A DNA stretch of 5,041 nt from Bacteroidia bacterium (GTDB lineage: Bacteria > Bacteroidota > Bacteroidia > Flavobacteriales > Flavobacteriaceae): contig JAUIJW010000176.1 of assembly GCA_030431085.1 (NCBI GenBank), positions 1 to 5,041 of the forward strand. The letters are read 5' to 3'. Numbering within the stretch: position 1 is the first letter of the stretch; each line of letters begins with the position of its first letter. The notes beneath the pieces were generated by a model. That model worked only from the letters and a program-made list of their open reading frames with translations, was not told where the DNA came from and did not search any database. Positions 1 through 5,041 of the stretch are shown piece after piece. The position numbers and the translations under genes are program-made.

Positions 1-397
1 CAGCTGCGTATCCAACAGCGTCTAATACAGCACCGCCACCAATGGCTGTAATATAAGAATGTCTATCTATACCGTGTAGATTTACTTTTTCAAGAATAGT
101 ATTGATTAAGTGATCTTGGTTTTTAGATACTTCGCCCCCAGGAACAATCACTAAATCATTAACAAGGTTAAAGGTATGATGATGAGTCTTTCCATATTGA
201 ATAATTTGGTGTTTTAGTTCTTGATGCTTGGCGGCAACTTCACTATCAATAATAAATAAAACTTTAGGCTTGTTGGCTTGATGATTAATCAAGTTAGCAA
301 AGAGATTGTTGTTTTGCGAAAACACATGAGATGTAAAGTGTAAATCGAAATTAAATTTTACGTCAAACTCTTGTTTTATTTTTTTAGGCTTATACAT
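1..397 (-). CDS. eboD: EboD, 3-dehydroquinate synthase-like sugar phosphate cyclase (N-terminal 132 codons, partial)
   Basis: This is the start of an open frame that runs off the left edge: 132 codons are visible, where the family has roughly 380-400 residues. The N-terminus (F11-F21) leads into a Rossmann-like NAD-binding half: strand VLFIID at 46-51, VPGGEVSKN at 85-93 (the PGGE..K loop that contacts NAD) and GGGAVLDAVGYAA at 120-132 (the glycine-rich GGGxxxDxxGYxA motif). These are hallmarks of the dehydroquinate synthase superfamily of NAD-dependent sugar phosphate cyclases. The metal-binding Glu and His residues lie in the missing half. Position directly after eboC makes EboD far more likely than housekeeping AroB. 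The substrate is unknown, and a cyclitol product is inference. The ATG at 397-395 is chosen because the protein aligns from there and it sits 29 bases after the eboC stop. Confidence 0.85.
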   Translation of the reverse strand, partial: MYKPKKIKQEFDVKFNFDLHFTSHVFSQNNNLFANLINHQANKPKVLFIIDSEVAAKHQELKHQIIQYGKTHHHTFNLVNDLVIVPGGEVSKNQDHLINTILEKVNLHGIDRHSYITAIGGGAVLDAVGYAA

Positions 398-426
398 TAA
401 TCATTGTTTTAATCGAATGAGAAGTC

Positions 427-1317
427 TTAGGTTACGGGAAATTTTTTAGACAAATATAAAGATAGTGGCAAAAGGCTTAGCACAATTATGGCAAAGATTA
501 TATGGCTGAATCCGGCTGTATAACTAGCATTAAGGGGGATTAAAGAAAGGATGCCAATTTTAACTGCGCGCATAATATTTTGTGGGGTATTCACCCTAAT
601 AGCACGCCACTTGGCCAATAAGTTCATACCGTACCAAAAGGCAATAAAAATAAATCCTTTAGTAAATGAAAAATCGAAGTATTTCCACAGTAATACAAAT
701 CCGATGACAATACTAAAATCTAAAAGCATGGCTAGGTAAATAGATTTTTTATTGTTACCCTTAGATTCTTTTTGTGCAGTTAAAGTAATGGCTGCTATAA
801 AAATTAATGGTAAAAGACCAATAAAAAAGAATTTTGGGTTGAGCGGTGCAATGATGGTCATACCAAGTATAAGGTTTAGTCCTCTACAAGCTCCCATAAA
901 TAGTGGGCCTAAAATTTGATGATGTTTGGCCCATTTATCATAAATCAACGCACATAACGCAATATTTATAGCAATAAAACCACTAAGTGGCGTACATAAA
1001 AAAGCGCAGGTTATACCTAAAATCAGTAAAACAACGCCAAACGCTATGGCTTGGTTTTTTGAAATTTTACCGCTTGGTAAAACACGTTCAGGACGGTGAA
1101 TATGATCAGAATCAAGGTCGAATATATCATTAAAAACAATGCCGCCACCGTATAATCCGATAGTCGCTACAATTAGATAAACCATCTTTGGGTAAATGAT
1201 TTCTATGTTTGTTGCATGAAGTAAGATACCAGATATGGCAATTCCAGCAAGTACATCAGCTATAGCGGTAATGACATTGGCCGGACGTATCAATAAAAGC
1301 AAAGCATGCCACTTCAT
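427..1317 (-). CDS. eboC: EboC, UbiA-like prenyltransferase, integral membrane protein
   Basis: A complete 296-residue protein, the usual length for the UbiA superfamily, which moves a prenyl chain from an isoprenoid diphosphate to an acceptor inside the membrane. About eight or nine hydrophobic segments can be seen, for example near 6-33, 45-63, 90-107, 111-126, 137-156, 162-181, 193-211, 220-237 and 271-289. The first Asp-rich motif, NDIFDLDSD at 63-71, is followed by HRPERVLPSG at 74-83, the Mg-diphosphate site shared by the family. The second region is weaker: YDKWAKH at 126-132, then a conserved-looking GPLFMGACRGLN at 137-148, with no full second DxxxD. This fits EboC better than UbiA, MenA or heme O synthase. 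It starts 12 bases after the eboB stop and is followed 29 bases later by eboD. Prenyl donor and acceptor are unknown. Confidence 0.92.
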   Translation of the reverse strand: MKWHALLLLIRPANVITAIADVLAGIAISGILLHATNIEIIYPKMVYLIVATIGLYGGGIVFNDIFDLDSDHIHRPERVLPSGKISKNQAIAFGVVLLILGITCAFLCTPLSGFIAINIALCALIYDKWAKHHQILGPLFMGACRGLNLILGMTIIAPLNPKFFFIGLLPLIFIAAITLTAQKESKGNNKKSIYLAMLLDFSIVIGFVLLWKYFDFSFTKGFIFIAFWYGMNLLAKWRAIRVNTPQNIMRAVKIGILSLIPLNASYTAGFSHIIFAIIVLSLLPLSLYLSKKFPVT

Positions 1318-1329
1318 GATTTTGATACT

Positions 1330-2229
1330 TTACGATTGTTGTTTATAGCTTATTTCTTCTGGAGTTTGACCTCTAAGAATGGTGTTGCCCTCATGGCGAT
1401 CGGCTCTGTTCACATGAAGATCTTGATGCCAATCAGATTCGTTAAACTGACCACTTTGCCCATAAATGGTTAAGGCATTTTGGTAACAGGTAAGAAATAT
1501 GTCTTTTTCTGGCACACCCTTTTTTCTCATTAAAGCTGCTGTTTTGGGCACAGATAGAGGATCGCTAACACCCCAATCTGCAGAACTATCAACAATAATT
1601 CGCTCTGAACCGTATTGTTTTACTACAGCGACCATTCGTTTTTTACTCATTTTGGTTTTTGGGTAAATAGTAAAGCCGGCATAATATCCTCTGTCTAATA
1701 CAGATTTAACGGTTTCCTCATTGTTGTGATCAATCACCACTAAATGTGGAGGAATACCATGTTCTTCAATAACATCCATACTTTTGATGGTACCATTTTT
1801 TTTGTCACGATGAGGTGTGTGTACCATAACTGGAAGATCGAATTCTTTGGCCAACTCTAGTTGTTGTCTAAAGTATTTGTCTTCTGCTTTAGATTGATCA
1901 TCGTAGCCAATTTCTCCTACTGCAACAACCCCTTCTTTTGCTAAAAATTGAGGAAGAATTTCTATAACTTCTTCTGCTAATTTTTCATTGTTAGCTTCTT
2001 TAGAATTTAAACCTATAGTGCAGTAATGTTTAATGCCAAATTGAGAAGCTCTAAATCTTTCCCAGCCTACAAGCATGCTAAAATAATCTTTAAACGAACC
2101 AACAGAAGTTCTGGCTTGACCTAGCCAAAAGGCAGGCTCAATAACTGCTACAATACCTGCTTTGCGCATGGCTTCGTAATCGTTGGTGGTTCTTGATACC
2201 ATATGGATATGTGGATCTATAAATTGCAT
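1330..2229 (-). CDS. eboB: EboB, TatD-like metal-dependent hydrolase
   Basis: A 299-residue soluble TIM-barrel protein of the amidohydrolase/TatD superfamily. Metal ligands expected for the family can be seen in order: D5-P-H7-I-H9 at the N-terminus (HxH), E106 in VGEIGYD, H137 in MVHTPH, H168 in VIDHNN, and D214 in IIVDSSADWG (D218 is a second candidate). TatD proteins are usually about 260 residues; here roughly 40 further residues (about 260-299, rich in H, D, R and Q) follow the barrel. There is no signal peptide, so it acts in the cytoplasm. TatD itself is a 3'-5' DNase/hydrolase, but in the ebo setting a phosphoester or amide bond in a small molecule is just as likely (inference). The start ATG follows the eboA stop by 4 bases, suggesting coupled translation, and eboC begins 12 bases downstream. 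Confidence 0.92.
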   Translation of the reverse strand: MQFIDPHIHMVSRTTNDYEAMRKAGIVAVIEPAFWLGQARTSVGSFKDYFSMLVGWERFRASQFGIKHYCTIGLNSKEANNEKLAEEVIEILPQFLAKEGVVAVGEIGYDDQSKAEDKYFRQQLELAKEFDLPVMVHTPHRDKKNGTIKSMDVIEEHGIPPHLVVIDHNNEETVKSVLDRGYYAGFTIYPKTKMSKKRMVAVVKQYGSERIIVDSSADWGVSDPLSVPKTAALMRKKGVPEKDIFLTCYQNALTIYGQSGQFNESDWHQDLHVNRADRHEGNTILRGQTPEEISYKQQS

Positions 2230-2233
2230 AGTA

Positions 2234-3043
2234 TTATTTGTTTATGGATTTACCTAATGTATCCCAAAATTCTTGGGTTTGTTTTGAACGATTTTCTAGA
2301 ATATAATCAATGGCTTTTTTTTCTAAGCCATCTAAGGTTTTTTGCGCAATGAGCGATTTAAGATCTTTATCGAGATAGCCGTCGATCATTCTCCAAATCT
2401 CAGGAGAAACCTCTCTATGAGCAGACCAACGTTCTTTAACAAACTCTTGCAACATATTACCAAGTTTTTCATTTTTGCCATCATCTACAAATTGAACTTT
2501 ATATAAGGGTTCATTCATGAAAAACAATTTTAGAATAAGTTGGTTCCAAGCATCTTCATCTAAATATGTATTGGCAAAAGGATTACCAGCTGCTATGGCA
2601 TGAAATACATTGGTCATGTTGGTGCGAATTCCTTCTTCAACTAGCCAAGTAAAATCTTTAGCATTATCAAGCAAATATAAGCCTTTATATAATGAAATTT
2701 GTTCATTCATTTCAGATGCTTCGAAAAAAGAGCGTATAATATTTTGATTATACTTAGGGTTTAAAGACATCATCAACAGGGTGCGGGCAAGGTCTACTTT
2801 AGTCCATTGAGTTTTATCAAACCCCGGATAAATTTGATTTAAGCTATAAAGCTCGTATTCATTGAATTCTGGTATTTCTGTAGAGATTTTTCGAGTGGCT
2901 AGACTAAAAAATGTACCGAATTTTGAATAATTGGTAACCTCTTGTAGTACTTCAAGTTTACCACATAACCAATCTTTTTCTTGAGGATTAAGCTTACTTA
3001 ACGCAATCTCTTTAAATTTAAGCTGTAGTTTTAAATCAATCAT
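2234..3043 (-). CDS. eboA: EboA domain protein
   Basis: A 269-residue, mostly helical, soluble protein with no signal peptide or membrane segment. It carries features I associate with the EboA family: W80 with D84-L-A-R near 80-87, EQISLYKGLYLL at 114-125, the long block EGIRTNMTNVFHAIAAGNP (about 137-155) followed by D162 and AWNQLILKLFF at 165-175, and a C-terminal RWSAHREVSPEIWR at 205-218. No known catalytic motif is visible and the biochemical role of EboA is undefined. Its ATG overlaps the TGA stop of the upstream TMEM220-like gene (ATGA), so translation is probably coupled, and eboB follows after 4 bases. Family assignment rests on these motifs and on the eboB-eboC-eboD order that follows. 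The function of the family is known only as part of the ebo cluster. Confidence 0.87.
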   Translation of the reverse strand: MIDLKLQLKFKEIALSKLNPQEKDWLCGKLEVLQEVTNYSKFGTFFSLATRKISTEIPEFNEYELYSLNQIYPGFDKTQWTKVDLARTLLMMSLNPKYNQNIIRSFFEASEMNEQISLYKGLYLLDNAKDFTWLVEEGIRTNMTNVFHAIAAGNPFANTYLDEDAWNQLILKLFFMNEPLYKVQFVDDGKNEKLGNMLQEFVKERWSAHREVSPEIWRMIDGYLDKDLKSLIAQKTLDGLEKKAIDYILENRSKQTQEFWDTLGKSINK

Positions 3044-3438
3044 TTTTGAGCTGTTTTGTGTTGAGATTTAATGATATAATACAATCCTGCGGCACAAATA
3101 ATGAGTCCTAAAAATTCTCTGGTGCCTTCCAGGTATGGTTTTTCGTAGACCATTTCACCAAATAATTCTTCTTTGTGGTCTATTTCTATCCAGTCCATAA
3201 AGTACGAAAAATGATATAACGCAAAAGCCAAAAAAGTAACCATCAGGGTATAGAGCAATAGGCGAGGTATTTTTTTAAAATTGGCTAATAAAAATAAAGC
3301 AGATACCGTGCCGTATATCATACACCAAAGTGCCGGATCTGGATCATTCAATTGAACAATAGCAAATAGTAAAAACAAAACAAATAAGACGTAATTGATT
3401 ATCTTTTGTTTTTTCGAAACAGCGATATGACTAAGCAT
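3040..3438 (-). CDS. TMEM220-family small membrane protein
   Basis: A 132-residue protein with four predicted membrane helices, near residues 12-29, 37-54, 58-77 and 108-123. Just after helix 1 it has VQLNDPDPALW (28-38), the (V/A)Q-x-NDPD-P signature of the transmembrane 220 family, and a later acidic loop ending in EGTREFLGLIICAAGLY (104-120), also typical of that family. No enzymatic residues or function are known; the family occurs in bacteria and in animals. It is the first gene of the ebo operon and its TGA overlaps the eboA ATG, so the two are likely co-translated. It may serve as a membrane partner for the Ebo enzymes, but this is inference from position only. The ATG at 3438 is the only ATG before the NDPD signature. 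The frame stays open upstream to a stop at 3477-3475 without another ATG. Confidence 0.85.
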   Translation of the reverse strand: MLSHIAVSKKQKIINYVLFVLFLLFAIVQLNDPDPALWCMIYGTVSALFLLANFKKIPRLLLYTLMVTFLAFALYHFSYFMDWIEIDHKEELFGEMVYEKPYLEGTREFLGLIICAAGLYYIIKSQHKTAQK

Positions 3439-3506
3439 GACTAAAAAATTTAGTGTAAGGTTGGCTAGGTGTTTTTAGCGCATGTAATACTACTAAAATA
3501 TTTCAA

Positions 3507-3514
3507 CAAATAGA
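3507..3514 (-). promoter_or_regulatory. Possible -7 element for the ebo operon
   Basis: On the minus strand the sequence reads TCTATTTG, one mismatch from the Bacteroidota -7 consensus TAnnTTTG. It lies about 70 bases before the ATG of the TMEM220-like gene, leaving room for a leader of roughly 60 bases. No clear -33 TTG element is seen at the expected distance, so the call is weak. Confidence 0.25.
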
Positions 3515-3538
3515 ATAAATACCTTATGAATTTCTATT

Positions 3539-3562
3539 TTTTACGTAATAATTTTCGTAAAA
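3539..3562. repeat. Short inverted repeat, possible operator
   Basis: TTTTACG at 3539-3545 is perfectly repeated in inverted form as CGTAAAA at 3556-3562, with a 10-base AT-only loop. The left arm also joins an 8-base palindrome TTACGTAA (3541-3548). It lies between the two divergent genes and overlaps the candidate helicase promoter, so it could bind a dimeric regulator. The stem is too AT-rich and lacks a following T-run to be a terminator. Confidence 0.3.
3549..3556 (+). promoter_or_regulatory. Possible -7 element for the helicase gene
   Basis: The sequence TAATTTTC matches TAnnTTTG at all but the last base and lies 43 bases before the proposed TTG start. It overlaps the loop and right arm of the inverted repeat at 3539-3562. 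A -33 TTG is not evident upstream. In an AT-rich region such matches arise easily by chance. Confidence 0.2.
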
Positions 3563-3599
3563 TTGGTGAAGATAATTTCTCTTTACAAAGTGCTTTAAT

Positions 3600-5041
3600 T
3601 TGTCGCAGATTTCTACATTTCAAGTCTATAATGCCTCTGCAGGTAGTGGTAAAACATTTACGTTAGTTAAAGCGTATTTAAAAATTCTTTTACAGCATCA
3701 ATCGCCTCATCATTTTAAAAAAGTTTTGGCAATGACTTTTACAAATAAGGCTGCCCTTGAAATGAAGGAAAGAATACTCCATAATTTGGTGTCTTTTTCT
3801 AATGTTAGATCTGATGATGACAAAACAGACATGTATCTTGATCTGCAAAACGAATTAAATTTAAGTACCGAAGATGTTCGTAAAAAAGCCAACCAAATTT
3901 TAAATGCTATTTTACAGAATTATGCTGCTTTTCATATAAGTACAATTGATAGTTTTACAAATAAGTTGGTTAAATCGTTTGCTCATGATTTAAACATAGC
4001 TACCGATTTTGAGGTGGTTCTACAACCTCAGGAACTTTTAACGGAAGCGGTTGACCGGTTAATTGCCAAGATAGGTATTGATGCCAAACTTACTCCAATT
4101 ATGCTTCGGTTTGCTAAAGAAAAAACGCTAGAGGATAAATCTTGGGATATTACCAGAGAACTGCTAGAAATAGCCGATATGTTGTTGAATGAAAATGATT
4201 TAAGAGGTGTTCAATATATGCAAGATAAATCTATAGACGATTTTTTGGCATTGCAGCAAATTCTTAAAGGCCGGCAAAAATATTTTACGGATAAGATTAG
4301 AGTTATTGGAGAAAAAGGGTTATTACTGATAGATCAGAATGCGGTACCACACAATTTTTTTCCACACAGCGAACTTCCCAAATTTTTTAATAAACTTATT
4401 GTTGGGGAGCCTAAAGAACTTAGAAAAATCAACTTTGAAGGAAGATTAGCTAAAAATATAGCAAGTGGTGTGTTGTATTCTAAGTCTAAGAAAAAAACAA
4501 ACGCCACTATAATCTCAACCATAGATAGTTTAACAGATAGTTTAACTGCCTTGTTTGAAGAAGCAAGATATGTCTTCGATAAGGATTTCACCTCATATTA
4601 TTTAGCAGAATTAATTCTAAAACAAATTATACCGGTTACACTTTTAAGCTCAATTGCTAAAATACTTGACGATATTAAAGTAGAGCATAATATTATGTTT
4701 AATGCAGAGTTTAATCAGTTGATAAGTAGCTATTTAATAGATCAGCCAGCGGCTTTTATTTATGAAAAAATAGGTGAAAAATTTCAACATTTTTTTATTG
4801 ATGAAATGCAAGACACCTCTGTTTTACAATGGCAAAATCTTATACCATTAATTGATAATGCTTTAGCCGAAATAGATTCAAGCGCTTTGTTAGTAGGAGA
4901 TGCGAAACAAGCGATTTATCGCTGGCGCGGAGGAAAAGCAGAGCAGTTTATTGCTTTGGCGAATGATAATTTAAATGAGGGAGAAGGAAATCCGTTTGTG
5001 GTTTCAAAATGGGTTAATAATTTAGAAACTAATTATAGAAG
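3600..5041 (+). CDS. UvrD/RecB-like (AddA-type) ATP-dependent DNA helicase, N-terminal 480 codons, partial
   Basis: A superfamily 1A helicase cut by the right edge; full-length Bacteroidota relatives have about 1,000-1,100 residues and act in double-strand break processing. Visible motifs in order: Walker A NASAGSGKTFTL (11-22), motif Ia MTFTNKAALEMKERI (45-59), ISTIDSFTNKLVKSFAHDL (113-131) as in AddA/RecB proteins, Walker B/motif II FIDEMQDTS (399-407), motif III LLVGDAKQAIYRWRGG (430-445), and the beginning of the next motif, ETNYR, at the edge. The long stretch 130-395 between Ia and II is the 1B domain typical of RecB/AddA. The nuclease domain, if present, lies beyond the window. The only plausible start is TTG at 3600: the frame has a TAA stop at 3573-3575 with no ATG before Walker A. 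It is divergent from the ebo operon with no evident functional link. Confidence 0.93.
   Translation, partial: MSQISTFQVYNASAGSGKTFTLVKAYLKILLQHQSPHHFKKVLAMTFTNKAALEMKERILHNLVSFSNVRSDDDKTDMYLDLQNELNLSTEDVRKKANQILNAILQNYAAFHISTIDSFTNKLVKSFAHDLNIATDFEVVLQPQELLTEAVDRLIAKIGIDAKLTPIMLRFAKEKTLEDKSWDITRELLEIADMLLNENDLRGVQYMQDKSIDDFLALQQILKGRQKYFTDKIRVIGEKGLLLIDQNAVPHNFFPHSELPKFFNKLIVGEPKELRKINFEGRLAKNIASGVLYSKSKKKTNATIISTIDSLTDSLTALFEEARYVFDKDFTSYYLAELILKQIIPVTLLSSIAKILDDIKVEHNIMFNAEFNQLISSYLIDQPAAFIYEKIGEKFQHFFIDEMQDTSVLQWQNLIPLIDNALAEIDSSALLVGDAKQAIYRWRGGKAEQFIALANDNLNEGEGNPFVVSKWVNNLETNYR
4524..4547 (+). repeat. 12-base tandem duplication inside the helicase gene
   Basis: GATAGTTTAACA is followed directly by GATAGTTTAACT, an 11-of-12 match. 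It keeps the frame and encodes DSLT twice (residues 309-316) in the variable region between motifs Ia and II. It is probably a small slippage duplication with little effect on function. Confidence 0.6.

Larger units (their letters stand above)
1..3438 (-). other. ebo operon with a TMEM220-family leader gene (right-hand part)
   Basis: Five genes lie head to tail on the minus strand: TMEM220-like, eboA, eboB, eboC, eboD. The junctions are a 4-base overlap and gaps of 4, 12 and 29 bases, with no terminator-like hairpin between them, so one transcript is likely. The order A-B-C-D matches the ebo gene cluster (eustigmatophyte/bacterial operon). In Nostoc punctiforme that cluster is required for export of the scytonemin monomer to the periplasm, and a related Pseudomonas fluorescens cluster is tied to repelling nematodes. 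The product is undefined biochemically. The family content (cyclase, prenyltransferase, metal hydrolase) points to synthesis of a small prenylated metabolite or carrier; that is inference. The left edge cuts the operon inside eboD, so eboE (sugar isomerase-like) and eboF (phosphodiesterase/phosphatase-like) are not visible. Confidence 0.88.
3439..3599. other. Divergent intergenic region between the ebo operon and the helicase gene
   Basis: These 161 bases separate two genes transcribed away from each other, so both promoters are expected here. The region is very AT-rich. It holds one imperfect Bacteroidota -7 element for each direction and a short inverted repeat, each listed separately. Neither start has a good Shine-Dalgarno sequence, which is normal in this phylum. 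No tRNA, riboswitch fold or terminator is apparent. Confidence 0.7.

Noticed and set aside
1..397. Housekeeping AroB (shikimate pathway) as the identity of the left-edge gene
   Set aside because: The motifs alone fit the whole superfamily, but the position directly after eboA-eboB-eboC argues for EboD.
398..426. eboC-eboD gap as a possible terminator or internal promoter
   Set aside because: The 29 bases contain no stem-loop and no convincing -7/-33 pair, so read-through from eboC to eboD is the simpler view.
551..739. Plus-strand open frame of 62 codons
   Set aside because: It lies entirely antisense within eboC, whose membrane protein sequence is clearly coding; the translation has no recognisable feature.
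1330..2229. TatD DNase of DNA repair, linked to the nearby helicase
   Set aside because: It is on the opposite strand from the helicase, lies inside the ebo operon, and has a C-terminal tail that ordinary TatD proteins lack.
3526..3666. Small plus-strand open frame of 46 codons starting with ATG, overlapping the helicase start
   Set aside because: Most of it lies in another frame over conserved helicase codons including Walker A, it resembles no known peptide, and no recognisable domain is left outside the overlap. A frameshifted longer helicase N-terminus is also unlikely because relatives begin just before Walker A.
3710..3892. Minus-strand open frame of 60 codons
   Set aside because: It is antisense to helicase motif Ia and the following conserved region; a shadow of a real gene.
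4334..4591. Minus-strand open frame of 85 codons with hydrophobic stretches
   Set aside because: It is antisense to the helicase 1B domain. The hydrophobic look comes from the complement of Lys/Glu-rich codons in an AT-rich gene.

Overview
The window is AT-rich and looks like a chromosomal piece of a Bacteroidota bacterium, most likely a member of the Flavobacteriaceae. The reasons are the style of the proteins, the poor Shine-Dalgarno signals, and a RecB/AddA-type helicase with the N-terminus usual in that group. The genus cannot be told from the sequence alone.

Positions 1-3438 hold one tightly packed minus-strand operon of five genes. Read in transcription order these are a small four-helix membrane protein of the TMEM220 family (3438-3040), eboA (3043-2234), eboB, a TatD-like metal hydrolase (2229-1330), eboC, a UbiA-type prenyltransferase (1317-427), and the first 132 codons of eboD, a 3-dehydroquinate-synthase-like sugar phosphate cyclase (397-1, cut by the left edge). 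Gene junctions are -4, 4, 12 and 29 bases. The order A-B-C-D is that of the ebo cluster known from cyanobacteria, Bacteroidota, some proteobacteria and eustigmatophyte plastids; eboE and eboF would be expected just past the left edge. In cyanobacteria the cluster is needed to get the scytonemin precursor into the periplasm, but the chemistry of the Ebo proteins is unknown. The enzyme families suggest a prenylated cyclitol-like small molecule or membrane carrier (inference).

Positions 3439-3599 are a 161-base divergent intergenic region. It carries one imperfect Bacteroidota-type promoter candidate in each direction and a 7-bp inverted repeat.

Positions 3600-5041 hold the first 480 codons of a plus-strand UvrD/RecB-like (AddA-type) helicase, a DNA repair and recombination enzyme. 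It seems to start at TTG and is cut by the right edge after SF1 motif III. It shows no functional link to the ebo genes.

There is no tRNA, rRNA, insertion sequence, CRISPR array or convincing intrinsic terminator. The most interesting content is the ebo operon with a TMEM220-family gene translationally coupled at its head.
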